Source: Adiantum capillus-veneris (taxonomy: Eukaryota > Streptophyta > Polypodiopsida > Polypodiales > Pteridaceae). Taken from it: 64,000 bases of DNA. A program made the translations under genes and the position numbers. The notes under the pieces are model-generated. The model had not been told where the DNA came from, did not search any database, and saw only the letters and a program-made list of their open reading frames with translations. The stretch is taken from positions 144,270,734-144,334,733 of the forward strand of contig CM043958.1 of the NCBI GenBank assembly GCA_014529385.2, written 5' to 3'. Below are positions 1 through 11,881 of the stretch, piece by piece (the first letter of the stretch is position 1; each line of letters opens with the position of its first letter).

Positions 1-1
1 G

Positions 2-1150
2 GTTCTTGACATGTACCGTCAGAGGATGTCTACTATGTTAAAATTGTCGGGCGAAACTAGATTTTGCACCAACTACTATACGGTAGAATCACTAATAAAA
101 AATAAGAATGCTGTGATGGAGACATTTGTTTGTGCCACTTTTTCAGAATGGGAGGCCGGTCAAAGGGAGAAGATAAAAAGCAAAATAGGGGTGATCAGAG
201 ATCTACTAGCTGATCGCCACTTCTGAAATGATGTGGTGGATGTGCACAATGTCATGATGCCAATTATGCTCGCATTACGCCAACTGGATTCTGCCTTGCC
301 TAACATAGGTAAGATGTGGATGGCTTGGTGGAGTGTTCAAGAAAGCCTTGCAAATCCAGAGGAGCCCCAGGAGCCAATTGTGAAGCCTTGTAAGACACCA
401 TTCACTCAAAAGAGGAGAGAAATACTGAGAAAGTATGTGCATGGTCGATGGGTTGGAGCACATAGTCCACTACACAGCGCAGCTTTCTTATTGGATCCAG
501 AGTATTGTGCAATGGAAATATACAAACTTGATGAGGAGGTGCTGGAAGACTTTTATGATGTGATAGGCAGGTTTTATGCTGATCCTGATGAGCATGCATC
601 AGCTGTTACTGATCTTACGAAGTACTTTAAACTCAAAGAGGGTAAGTTTGGTACAGAATTTGTGCAGAAACTTGCCACGGAGCAACCAGCGTGGAAGTGG
701 TGGATGATGAATGGTGGTAGTGCACCCACCCTTAAACGCCTAGCTGTTAGAATCCTAGCCCAATGTGCATCCAATTCAAGTTCTGAGAGAAACTGGAGTA
801 CATATAAATATGTACATTCCACCATCAGAAACCGCCTTCTAAATTCAAGAGCTAAAAAATTGGTGTATATGTACTGCAACCATCGGCTATTGGCAAGAGT
901 GCAAGCTGAGAACTACAAAGAGGAGATGCCGCGCTAGACTTATGATGTAACCAATGATTAGGTGGACGACGACAGTGAGCTACAAGGGGAATCTCATGAA
1001 GTAGAAACTACATGTACTTTAGAAGAGATTGAAGAGAATTTGGAAATTGAACCAACTTTGACCCGTCTCGCAGCAAGCGACGATGGTTTAATTAATAGAT
1101 TATCGAATCCATTGAGTGACTTCTGTTTAAGTTCAAAACTGTTTATCTTA
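2..1150 (+). pseudogene. hAT transposase, C-terminal part, decayed
   Basis: A single frame runs from base 2 to about 1150, broken by TGA at 224-226 and TAG at 935-937 and 959-961. The N-terminus (BED finger, first catalytic residues) lies outside the window. The segment before the first stop has the hAT core pattern TRF...LESL.KNK. Near 770-890 is the C-terminal hAT dimerisation region, recognised by SNSSSERNWSTY and the following AKKLVYMYCNHRL. An acidic tail follows (about 960-1100). hAT transposases cut and paste DNA in the nucleus and dimerise through this region. Three nonsense codons without a frameshift suggest decay by point mutation. It could still be a domesticated hAT gene with introns, but no convincing splice sites surround the stops. 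Confidence 0.85.
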
Positions 1151-1381
1151 TAAGCTTTTTTTTATTTTTAGTTTAAGGTTTAGACATTTGCTTAATAATA
1201 AATGAAGCCCTTAAAAACCTTTACAAGGCCACAAATCACTATTAAAGCTTCATAATATACAAAGCCCTAACAAATCTTTGCATTATCACATATCATAATT
1301 GAAGTTGAAGTGAAGACAATTCACAATTCACTAATAAATTCTCACAAGACAACGAGTAAATGTTTTCAAATGTCACAAAAA

Positions 1382-2338
1382 CTATCCAAGTGATAGTGAA
1401 ATATTTGTGAGAATATCTTCATTCTCCTGTTCACGCTGACCTTTAAGCTTATTATAGTCTTCAGACATTTTGAACATTGCATATAGATTTTTGGATATCT
1501 CATACTCACATATAGCACAATGAAAGCTATTCATCATGCTTTGCATCAAGCATGATATATGGTACATATGTCCGCATGGCAAGCTGAAGTGACCACACCA
1601 CTCATGAAAGAATGATCTACATATGGGGCAAGGACCACCGTGCTCACCAGAAGCTGGAGGGGCCTCAATAGATGTTGGGTGCTCAATCAATGTGGAAGAA
1701 TTTTGTTTTTTTATAGTCGCCTCTAACTCTTTTACGTGGCGAGATAGCACCTTCACCTCCCTTTGCAAGTCTCTATTTAGGGTTGCTTCTGCATGAGAGC
1801 CTTGTGTAGCTTGTGATGCTTTCCTGAGTTGAGTTTGAAGCTCCTCCTTAACTTGGTGCACATCCATTGATGCATCTTCTAGTGCCAATGACATCTCTTG
1901 CCGTGTGACGGTGATTGCACTGCTGCGAATGTCCTAAATAGTCATATGAGGTGTCCTTGAGCTGAAGTCCACTGCTTCACCCAAGACATAATGCATGTAT
2001 AACATCTTGGCAAACCACAATGGACAATCCATATGATGCATAGGATGACCCATAACATCGAGATATATGTTCTCTCCATTGTCTCGTATGTCTGCATTAA
2101 TGCATTGTGATAGCTTGAGTCGGCCTTTCTTGATGTTGTCATCTGCAACACCTGGCCATATGGATTTGAACATTTCTCGGTCAATCCTAGAGTTCACCTC
2201 TTTCCATTGTGTACCCACTGGGTTGGCCCACTAGGAGCAACGAGTTGCAATTTGAGCGGTGTCATTCACTCCACCGCCTTGACACATGGATCTGAGACGC
2301 TCAAAAGCACGCTTAGCCCTTTGATTATCATTATCCAT
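1382..2338 (-). pseudogene. Coiled-coil RING-H2 protein with two internal TAG codons
   Basis: One frame of 319 codons starts at ATG 2338-2336 and ends at 1382, broken by TAG codons near 2232 and at 1934-1936. The N-terminal 140 residues match no family I know. A charged heptad-like stretch (about 1700-1860) looks like a coiled coil. The C-terminal third carries CPIC, then CGH...H..C, then CAIC, which fits the C3H2C3 order of a RING-H2 finger. RING-H2 proteins are usually E3 ubiquitin ligases; that role is inferred from the family only. The frame stays open on both sides of each stop, so this looks like one gene inactivated by nonsense mutations. No mobile-element ends are visible around it. 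Confidence 0.6.
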
Positions 2339-2381
2339 ATCCTGATTAAACACTATACTTCAGTTACGGCATACAAACTTA

Positions 2382-2525
2382 ATGATAATCAATTGCTATA
2401 AGAGTAACCACCATTTTACGACAATCAATTGATATAAGAGTAACCACCATTTTACGACAATCAATTGATATAAGAATAACCACCATCTTACGACAATCAA
2501 TTGATATAAGAGTAACCACCATTTT
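2382..2525. repeat. 36-bp tandem repeat, four copies
   Basis: Four head-to-tail units of 36 bp sit at 2382-2417, 2418-2453, 2454-2489 and 2490-2525. The shared core is caatcaattgatataagag followed by taaccaccatttt. Units 2 to 4 are nearly identical and unit 1 is more diverged. The array lies between the RING pseudogene start and the kinase pseudogene end. Confidence 0.9.
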
Positions 2526-2761
2526 TTAAATCAACGAATGACAATCAGTGATTCCACGTGGCTTATTGCTTGAAACTTAAGAGAAAAAACAAAACTCATA
2601 GAAAATTTGTTGTCTATTGAGATATAACAAAGTGTTTTTATTACTCATACTTCATCCATGGTGCATAAAACCCAAATTTTACAAGTGCTTTTATAAGTCA
2701 AAAGTCTCAGAAAACTCTGCTTCATAAAGTACATCATATATCCATCAAAAAAAGGCTACAC

Positions 2762-4303
2762 TTATTTCAGAGGAGGGCGTAAGCATCGTTCTGGCTGGAC
2801 TTCAAATCTTTCTAATTCTTCGTCCAAAAGTGCCAAGGTCTTTCTCTCTGTGGATTTCTTCCTCACCCAACCTTCCACAACAATCCTAGATATGGCTTGT
2901 ACCTCCACTGAAACCTTATGTTTGAACCAATCTGTGTTGTAGTAGTCAGAGAACTCTCCACAAAACTTACAAAATTGCCATATCACCCATCCTATGGCGT
3001 ACACATCTGTGCCATCTAGTAACTCGGGAGCTCTCCATGGATGAAGCTTTTGCCAGTTTTCATTGGTATTGTTGGTCTTTTGTGTCTCTAAGCCAACACG
3101 CAGAGACAATCCCCAATCAAGTATTCCAATACGGGGAGTGAGATCCTTGGTAAAGTCCAACATGATATTCCATGGATGGAGATCATTGTGGATCACTCCC
3201 TCGTCATGTGCGAATCGCAATGCCTTCACCAAGGCATGGATCAACGAGGGAGCATGATTTCACAGGCTCTTGATACGTGTTTTCTGGTCTTCAGAGGGCT
3301 GCTCCCATTTAAAGTCTGCAGGGATCTTTCCTTTCCCCTCTTGATGCGCTACAAGCGTCGTGAAAGAGCCATGTGGATGGGGCACTGTCTCCATAAGATC
3401 ACCTAAAGTTCCCTTATTGAAGTAGGGGAATATCAGAAACCGTGGCAACGTTACAAAGTGGGCAATACTCCTCACAATCCCTCTATGGTTGAGATCTACC
3501 CCACTTTCTGATGCAAAGCTTTTCCACTGATGCTTGTCCTGTCCATGGAACTCCTTGGCACAATAAGTATTCGTTGTAGGAAGGAAAGTGATCCCTTTGA
3601 TTTGAACTTGCCACCCTGTGCCATAAGCCCCTGACCCAAGTTTCTTGATCTTCTTAATGGACTTATTTGGAATGCCCAGAGTTGTACTACATTCAAAATT
3701 GTATATACTGCTCTCCAGGTGACTGGTAGAAGCAGTAGAACCCGATGTTCCCTCAATGGCAGCCTCCTCAATAAACAGTTCTCCAACTTGGCTGCTCCCC
3801 ACAACTCTGGTGACAACCATTCGCATTTTCTTGCTTAGGCAAAACTGTGTGTCTATGTGGGATGCTCGCCTTGACCTCTCCTTTTCAGCTCTCCATCTAG
3901 TGTTCCAATGCTCTAGCTTACCCTTGTCTACTTCTTGAGGGCATTCCTCTTTCAAATCAGAGGCCACCTTGGGCAAATTGCCCACCCAACTACTCAGTAA
4001 TGAGTTTATTGATTCGGTTGTTTTGTCTGGATATAAAAACAACATTTTGCGAGAAATCTCACTATATAATGATTGCAATCTAGACTCATCTCCAACAATC
4101 TGCGCTATATTGTCGGGATCTAGTGCACTGACGATCATAATCAACAATTGTCTAATTTTCTTTTTGAACTCTATCATTGAAGTAGCAGAAGGATCCATTT
4201 TGCCTGCAATGGTATTATTGCAAACAACACATTGTGAAATATAACTATGTGCCACTGCATTTGGATCTATTCTACGTGAAAGAAAAAGTGCAATATAGAC
4301 CAT
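2762..4303 (-). pseudogene. Divergent protein kinase, one in-frame TGA
   Basis: One minus-strand frame from ATG 4303-4301 to 2762 (about 513 residues) is broken only by TGA at 3262-3260. The N-terminal 220 residues are helical, without a recognised domain. The kinase domain follows: glycine loop LGSGAYGTG, ATP-site lysine in YCAKEF, a likely helix-C glutamate in SFASES, catalytic loop HNDLHPWNIM, metal site LDWG, activation-segment APE, and the helix-F aspartate in TDVYAIGW. The usual HRD arginine is Asn and DFG is DWG, but the catalytic aspartates and asparagine remain. A second in-frame ATG at 4198 is another possible start. Substrate and pathway are unknown. A small intron over the TGA is possible but no good splice pair is seen. 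Confidence 0.8.
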
Positions 4304-4317
4304 AGATCTTGTACGCT

Positions 4318-5482
4318 TTTGCAGTGACACACCTAATCGCAATTGCAACCATGTGACAATGCCTCACCGTACGACAACTTACAAATAGATGCTCCTGTCA
4401 TTCTAGAAGCAACACACCTAGTCGCAATTGCAACCATGTGCCGAAGCATGAATGATTGGGAGCAACATAAAACATAGTCACCCTACGCTTTTGCAATGAC
4501 ACACCTAGCCGCAATTGCAACCATGTGCCAGTGCATCCACGCACGGTGACTTCTTTCAAACAGATGCTCCTGTCATTCTAGCAGCAACACACCTAGTCAC
4601 AATTGCAATCATGTGCCGAAGCATGAATGACTGGGAGCAACATAAAACATAGTCATCCTACGCTTTTGCAATGACACACCTAGTCGCAATTGCAACCATG
4701 TGCCAGTGCATCCGTGCACGGTGACTTCTTTCAAACAGATGCTCCTATCATTCTAGCAGAAACACACCTAGTCGCAATCGCAACCATGTGCCGAAGCATG
4801 AATGACTGGGAGCAACATAAAACATAGTCATCCTACGCTTTTGCAATGACACACCTAGTCGCAATTGCAACCATGTGCCAGTGCATCCACGCACGATGTC
4901 TTCTTTCAAGATTCAAGCATATGAAGCATTATGAAATTATTTGATCACACATTCATGCATTAGATGCTACCGTCAATCTAGCAGCAACACACCTAGTCGC
5001 AATTGCAACCATGTGCTAAAGCATCAATGACGGGAAGCAACATAAAACATAGTCATCTTGCGTTTTTGCAATGACACACCTAGCCGCAATTGCAACCATG
5101 TGTCAGTGCATCCACGCACAGTGACTTCTTTCAAACAGATGCTCCTGTCATTCTAGGAGCAACACACCTAGTCGCAATTGCAACCATGTGCTGAAGCATG
5201 AATGACTGGGAGAAACATAAAACATAATCACCCTACGCTTTTGCAATGACACACCTAGCCGCAATTGCAACCATGTGCCAGTGCATTCATGCACAGTTAC
5301 TTCTTTCAAGCAAATGCTCCTGTCATTCTAGCAGCAACACACCTAGTCGCAATTGCAACCATGTGCCAAAGCATGAATGACTGGGAACAATATAAAACAT
5401 AATCATCGTATGCTTTTGCAATGACACACCTAGCCGCAATTGCAACCATGTGCCAGTGCATCCACGTACTATGATTTGATAA
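4318..5482. repeat. Tandem array, about 88-bp monomers in 176-bp A/B dimers
   Basis: Thirteen copies of the core acacctagYcgcaattgcaa, each followed by ccatgtg, occur near 4326, 4410, 4498, 4588, 4675, 4764, 4851, 4986, 5074, 5160, 5247, 5337 and 5424. Spacing is about 85-90 bp except one 135-bp gap at 4851-4986. Two flanking contexts alternate (gcttttgcaatgac before one, gcagcaac before the other), so the longer period is about 176 bp. The core holds the palindrome gcaattgc. The first unit overlaps the 5' end of the kinase reading frame, so the array seems to have grown from that gene's 5' region. Confidence 0.92.
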
Positions 5483-5870
5483 AAGAAATTTTAAACCTTT
5501 AAGTTTTAACGCAAAAAACTCAAAAAAACATCAATAAAATAAGGAAGGGTTTAAAAAATTACTACTACACTGCTTTGAGAATGTGGAAAGCTGCCAGAAA
5601 GTTTGGTGAAGACTTTTCAATGTACCTCTTTTGTGAAAAGACAAGCACCGGCGTCACCTTTATATAGCCACGGCGGGCCCGGCGGGCAAATAGCTTTACC
5701 CAGCGTGACCGTCGGGAAGATTCACTAGCCCGGCGGGCTACGAGCCGGTCTCCCTGGAGGTAAAAAAAGATGAATGTCAATTAACAAAATATTTGTTATT
5801 TTGCATTTCTATTGTTATTAACCTGAAATTATAGTGTGATCACATCATTTTGAAATCCCTGAAATTTCTA
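5483..5870. other. Non-coding spacer
   Basis: AT-rich except for a GC-rich patch (about 5645-5760) with repeated ggcggg/cccgg strings. No domain or repeat family is recognised. It separates the tandem array from the truncated chromovirus pol. Confidence 0.6.
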
Positions 5871-5871
5871 A

Positions 5872-7440
5872 GATGTGTTCATGGATGATATCCCTATGGA
5901 CGTACATCCAAAATGAGGGGATGATGACCATCGAATTGAGCTTCGACCAGAAAGCTCACCGCCTAACAAGCCTCCTTATCAAGTTCCCAAAGCTCAACAA
6001 GAGGAGATCGTGAAGCAAGTACAAGAATTGGTAGACAAAGGGATGGTGAGGCCTAGCTCCTCTCCCGTCTGTTCTCCAGTCCTTTTAATGCAAAAGAAAG
6101 ATGGTACATACTGCATGTGTGTAGACTATCAAGCACTAAACTATATCACTAACAAAAACAAATTTCCCGTACCTCAGGTAGAAGATCTGTTTGATAAGCT
6201 ACATGGCTCTACCTACTTCAGTAGCATTAACCTTAAAAGTGGCTATCATCAAATAAGGATAGTGGATGAAGATATTCTAAAGACAGCGTTTTGTACAGCG
6301 TTTGGTCTTTATGAATATCTAGTCATGCCTTTTGGCTTGACCATTGCACCAGCCACATTCAATTGTCAAATGGAGAAAATCTTTAGACCCTTCCACAAAT
6401 TCATTGGAGTGTTGATGATATAATCATCTACTCCAAGTCCTTGGAGGAACACAAGCAACATCTCCAAGTGATTTTTCAAGCATTGAGGGAGAACAATCTT
6501 TTTCTCAACCAAAAGAAAAGCGAATTTTTCCTTCAAGAGATTCAATACTTAGGTCATATTATCTCTCAAGTTGGTATCCATATGGATCCATCTAAGTTAG
6601 AGGTAATAAAAGCATGGCCTGATCCAAGGAATCTAAGCTTTATTGGTATATGTGCATACTATAGACACTTCATAGAAAAAATTTCTCAAATAGCAAGACC
6701 ATTACATGACTTAACAAAGAAGAACGTTAAGTATTCATGAACTGCTAAGGAGCAAAATGCTTTTGACAAGCTCAAAGAGAATCTTACCTCCCAAATAATT
6801 CTCATGCTTTCGGATCTCTCAATGCCATTTGAGGTTCAGCGTGATGCTTGTGGTGATTGCCTTGGAGCAGTCTTGCTTCAAGAAGGGCATGCCATAGCAT
6901 ATGAGAGTTGAAGGCTCAATACAGATGAACGGGTCTTAGGCATTCATGAGAAAGAGCTTTTGGTTTTTCTACATGCCCTGACACATGGAAGCACTATCCA
7001 TTGGGGACTCCATTTATTCTACAAACTGACCACCAAAGTCTCAAGTACTTCATGACGCAAAAAACCAAGCTTTCCGCCAAATAACAAGTGGGAATTTTTT
7101 TTTTTGTAATTTTTTCCATATTGCTCACATTGCTGGAAAGCACAATCAAGTGTTTGATGCACTTTCACAATGACCAAAAGTTAATGCAGGGTCTATAGCA
7201 ACTCACAATTATCTATCTTCTATGATAGATGAGTATGCTACTATCCCTGACTTTAAAGACATACTGTTAGCCCTTGCTTTGGGGAAGAAAGAGGAACCAT
7301 TCACCTTGAAAGATGGTTATCTACGGTATCTTATTCATTTTAAAAATTATCCTTTTGAAGATGCTAGATGGATGCAAGGAATACAGCTTAAGGATAATAT
7401 GAACCTTGTCAATGCTTACAGTGCTACATTAGAGTAAGAA
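5872..7440 (+). pseudogene. Ty3 chromovirus pol fragment, truncated and internally deleted
   Basis: Starts at the linker before reverse transcriptase, equivalent to about 44070 in the minus copy at 40.6-45.3 kb; gag and protease are absent. RT is visible at 6010-6420 (CVDYQALNYIT, then SGYHQI, then the LVMPFGL stretch). The rest of RT and RNase H follow in shifting frames to about 7180. From 7222 the frame reads the integrase N-terminal segment ending FTLKDGYL and jumps directly to the chromodomain-like tail YLIHFKNYPFEDARW, ending at 7437. Compared with the minus copy, roughly 1.1 kb is lost, including the zinc-binding and catalytic parts of integrase. Several stops (for example near 6420 and 6738) and frameshifts make it non-functional. 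Confidence 0.9.
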
Positions 7441-7754
7441 AATGTACAAATTTCTTTTAAATGACCAATTTTTTTGTCTTACAAGACTAGTTCTATTTTT
7501 ATTGTGCACAAATTTAAGTAGTATGCATACTTAGAATCATGTTTGTGATGACGACGTCTCTCAAACACCAAGTAGAATTTGTCACTCTACTTGGGAGAAT
7601 GAAATGGACTAAAGAGAAGACATGTTTGCGGAAGCTACGTCTCCCAAGCACTAAATGGATTACTCATCCATCTTGGAATAATGTCGTAGGGTAAAAAGGG
7701 ATCCTCTACCCGCTAAGACACATTGACTAGACTATGATTTCAAGAGAGACGTAA
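7441..7754 (+). other. 3' untranslated region and polypurine tract of the chromovirus copy
   Basis: This stretch matches, diverged, the reverse complement of 40912-41270 behind the second chromovirus copy. It ends in caagagagacgtaa (7741-7754), the likely plus-strand primer, directly before the LTR start TGTCATAAAA. Confidence 0.75.
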
Positions 7755-8110
7755 TGTCATAAAATATAATATCTAATATATAACCATCCCAAATAATTTT
7801 CTCATATTAAACTGATCATTTAATGTGGGAGAATAGATGGGAACAAGGGTTAGAATATAGACACGTGCTTACGAGTCTATCTCAATAGGTCCAAATGAGA
7901 GATGATCTTTCAAAGAGCAAGGCTAGCTAATGGAGCTTAAAGACCTTACGATTAGATTCATTAAAGACCTCCAATGGTTAGTGTTAAAAGTCCTTTGACC
8001 TTAGGTAAGCTAGGGCTGTGCTTGAGGTGGGAACCCAGCCCAAGCTTGAGGTGCTTGTCGTGCTTGCTGACTAAGGTGCTTGAGGTGCTTAATGACTAAG
8101 GTGCTCCATG
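7755..8110 (+). repeat. Chromovirus 3' LTR, recognisable part
   Basis: Begins TGTCATAAAATATAATATC after the polypurine tract and aligns for about 330 bp with the reverse complement of 40590-40911. The right end is not defined because the second copy diverges near a local minisatellite of gactaaggtgcttgaggtgc-like units (8066-8130). The true LTR probably extends further right. Confidence 0.7.
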
Positions 8111-10239
8111 ACTAAGGTGCTTGAGGGTAAGGTGTTCAAAAAGTCAAATCAATCCCTACTCATGAGGAGGCGAGCCCTAATTGTAGGGTCCAGAGAGAGG
8201 ACACACACACACTCACACAAGGCAAGCTTGGTACCAAGAAGGAAAATAAGACACTTGTCAAGATCCTCCTCATGTTGCCCTCATAGTGTACCTAAAGCCT
8301 ATTGGTTAGCCTCCCAAGGGGTCCTATGATAATCTAGCTGATTTAACTAATTGTTTTTGCATTTATCAAGTTCTCTTTCTCAAAGGGGAAAGGGGGACAC
8401 TTGTTCCAAGACTACCCTTGTTGCTTGATATGAATTATGCATGTGATTGGCCAAGCTTGCAGGGGTCCAATGAGCTTCAAGCATGATCTACAAGGGGAGG
8501 TTGACCAAAGCAAGAACGGGGGTTGCTTGGGGGGTATATTGTCCCACATACAATCACACACACTCTCATTGTGTGAAGTGAAAAAGTTCAAGAGCTACAT
8601 CTACTTCTCTAAGCTAGTAGAGAAGTTGAGAGCTTACACCCAACACTCTTGGCTATGGAATGCAAATCCAGCCAAGAGCCATGCTTCAATGCTTAAGCTT
8701 GTCATCTTCTCCATCTTCGTTACTATGCTATTATGTATGCTAGCAAGAAGAGTGATGATAAGTGAGGAACTATTTCTTTTTCCTATGAATGTTTCTTCTT
8801 CCTCTTCCCTACCCTCATTCCCCACTAGCTCTCTCCACCTTGGAAGGTGTTTGAGGCCTTGGGACTGAGGCTTGGGATAGTTAATGCTTTTTACAAAGTC
8901 TATGTTATGCTCGTGATGCATGAAGCTTTCCATCTTCATTGCATCACTTAGGTCACAAGGAACACAAAGATTTTATTGTACCAAGTCTCTCTTGATGGGA
9001 GAATCTATAATACAAATGCCTATTGGAGGGGGGACCGGCTCCACATAGACCCGGTCCTCAAATGTTGTCAATGTCTCTAATTGTCTCTCTTGTCCAAGTT
9101 ATTGCTCATGCCATGTTAGCTAGGAAATGTGTTTAATGTTGCTCTCTCCATTCAAGCACTCAGTCTACCTACAAGAAGGATTTTCCTTAATGAATGCTCA
9201 CTATGTTATTCTCTTTTCACTACAATCTAAGTTAATAGGCCAATTCTATTACAATCTCTATTTCTTCTTCCTCTTCAATTGTCTGGTACTATGAAGGGAT
9301 ATACTCTTTCCTCTTGATCTCTCCATGAAGCTCTATGTTTGACTCCATGGCTTTGCTAGTTATAGTTGGTACTCTTGAGCTTGAGCCATACGTCTTTGTT
9401 TTTGTGGGCATTGTATAAGCACCCTCATCGCTTGGACACTATGCTTTGACTTGTGTAGAAGGTTCAATTAGGACTCTACGTCAGGGAGGTCCTCAATCAT
9501 TCCAAGAGCATGGTATGCAATGCAGGTTAACATTGGTCCAACATTCACATAGCTCTTATTCTTCTTGTTTCTCTTTAAGTTAGCTTTGACCTAATTTCCT
9601 AGAATGTAGATACCCAAGTCGCATTTGATGATGTGACGCTCTGATAAACCAGTGGCCATGATTACCTCCAAGTGTAAGAGTGGCTCGTGTATCTGAGTGG
9701 ATTTAGCACTTTAAGATGTTGTGAGATGAGTTGTAGTGGAAGATCTATTTTTTAATAGATCAAGTCTTTATATGGTAAGCTTGTGGCCATGCTTCTTGGT
9801 AAATGCTTTGTCGTTATCAATGGACTTGGTCTTGAGTAGCAAGTTGTGGTGGCCGACCGGCAAGTAGAGTGCTTGGAAAATGATGCCATTGGTAATCTTT
9901 ACTTACGTTGTTGCTCCATTTTTGTATGTGAGGGAAGCTTCACCATTGTACTAAATGCTCAACATTAGTTCATGTGCTCTTTGAAAGTCCGTTTCCCATG
10001 GTGGTAGCCAGAAAAAGCTATTCAACTGCAAGCATTTGGCACTATCAATCACTTTGGGCTTTTAGTGTAGAGTCCGCATCTCTTTGGGATATATGGTTGA
10101 AAACTTGTCAAAAAATCCATTTTAGTGCAAACTTGACCATAAAATAAAAATTGAGCATAAATTAAGCATATAAGATTCAATTTTGACCAAACTTGACGAG
10201 TTTGTCTAAGACAACTAGAGGCACTAGGAAAAATTGGTT

Positions 10240-11560
10240 CACACCACATGGATTGCGATCCATATTTGGAAGCCAAATTTTTGGTTTTCTTGGTATCATT
10301 AAGTTTAGTATGCTTAAGAGATGCTACAATATTAAAAAATTTGGATTAAAGGGTTGCACATCAAGTCAATTTTTGCTTTTTTTTTTTGTAGACTTGGAGA
10401 AATATGGAATTTTCACAAGGTTTTTTGTATTCAAATGACTTGAAACTTTGGGGTTGGGCCATAATTAGCATGTGGGTCAAGATGGCTAGATGCAAGTTTA
10501 GAGATCTGGATGGGTACATGGGTCGCGATCCATATATGCTCATAGAATGGGTTAAGACTTGGGGAGTGTGTTCTAATAGTTAATCCTAGAATGGGTTAAG
10601 ACTTGGGGGGAGTGTGTTCTAATAGTTAATCCTAGCACATTGATGAAATATTTTCAAATTTAGATCAAAATTTACTAAGTTAGTCCAATTTTCCAGCTTA
10701 TGGCCATATTTGTCCGACTTTGACCACAAATTAATTTTTGGATCCCTCTTTTGTGATTGCAACCTTGTAGTTAGTAGATGTTAGATTTCCCTGATTTGTT
10801 GCTTTGATGTTGAAAATCACTTCTATATCCACTTGTCTGTAAAACTAAACCACATTCTATCTCTGCTAGACCCTTCTGTCATTGATGTCAAGTTTAATGC
10901 TCCTATCAAGTACTTTTTGGATGCTCTTTGACTCTTTAACTCACATAAACATTTCCCTAGTTCTCAACAAAAGGTTTTTCTCAAAAACTTTGACTTCTGG
11001 AAATTAGACACTTTGAGAATGCAATATCTTGAATTTTACTCAACGTGTAGATTTCCCTCACTCTCTTGATGTCTCTAGCACTCCAAGCTATCTGTGTACC
11101 TGATTCTAGGATGCAATGGCATTTGGGGGCATGAATTGCGATCCATGTTCCTAAGCCAAATGATGAAAAGTTTGTAGGATACCATCTTGGCATGTTTCTA
11201 TAGTGATTGGGCACCATTCTTTTTGGGTTTTGAACTAGTTTTTCTTACTCTAGGTCAAAATGACCATTTGGAGTTGGAGCTTTTGAAATTTTGGGGGTTT
11301 TAGGTCAAACTATGTCCAAATTCACCCAAATTTGAGGAGAAGTTTTCATCCAATGTGCTCTAACGGTTGGCAAATTTTGATCCATCTTTGAGATTTTGAG
11401 GGGCATAGATCATGATCAATGCTAGAACTCATTTTTTCATTGTTGTTGCTGCAGAGTACTAATGCGGGTTGGGGAAGTCTCTTGCTAAAATCTTTTTGGG
11501 TTTGGGTGCAGGGGGACATGGATCACGGTCCATGTTCCTCCACCAAACTTGAACATGATG
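10240..11560. repeat. Dispersed short palindrome, four diverged copies
   Basis: Variants of atggatYgcgatccat, a near-perfect palindrome, occur at about 10248-10264, 10512-10530, 11130-11147 and 11518-11535. Three are followed by a similar a/tgttcc or tttgga plus a gccaaa or accaaa string. Spacing is irregular (about 265-620 bp). No protein is encoded. The shared flank suggests diverged copies of one longer repeat. Confidence 0.5.
10544..10633. repeat. 44/46-bp tandem duplication
   Basis: The segment beginning agaatgggttaagacttggg at 10544-10587 is repeated at 10588-10633 with two extra G in the G-run. The near identity points to a recent local duplication. Confidence 0.9.
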
Positions 11561-11838
11561 ATGTAGCCTTGAAGTACATAATTTGTTGAACCTTTTGCCA
11601 AATTATTTTTGAGTTTGGACCTTTTTTAATCCTTCTGTTAGCACTGAACTCTTTGCCAAAATTCTAGTTTAATTTTGATTGGTGTGATTTGTTTGGTGTT
11701 TTTTGTGATGTGGAGAACACATATGCATGTTGAGTAGGTTATGTAGATTGTACTTTGTCAAATCTGGTGACCAGTGGTGGCATCAGTGACTCATAGCAGA
11801 GCAGACAAAAAAGTAGTGCATGCTCTAGGTCGTCAAGC

Positions 11839-11840
<2 letters not shown>

Positions 11841-11877
<37 letters not shown>
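11841..11877. repeat. (CT)n microsatellite
   Basis: An uninterrupted run of about 18 CT units. Confidence 0.97.

Positions 11878-11881
<4 letters not shown>

Noticed and set aside
3245-3262. A small intron removing the kinase TGA
   Set aside because: No GT-AG pair with a branch-like context preserves frame around the stop; a nonsense mutation is simpler.
4318-5482. Regularly spaced repeats that could look like a CRISPR array
   Set aside because: The spacers are themselves repeated in two alternating types, and the sequence is clearly plant nuclear DNA; it is a tandem satellite-like array.
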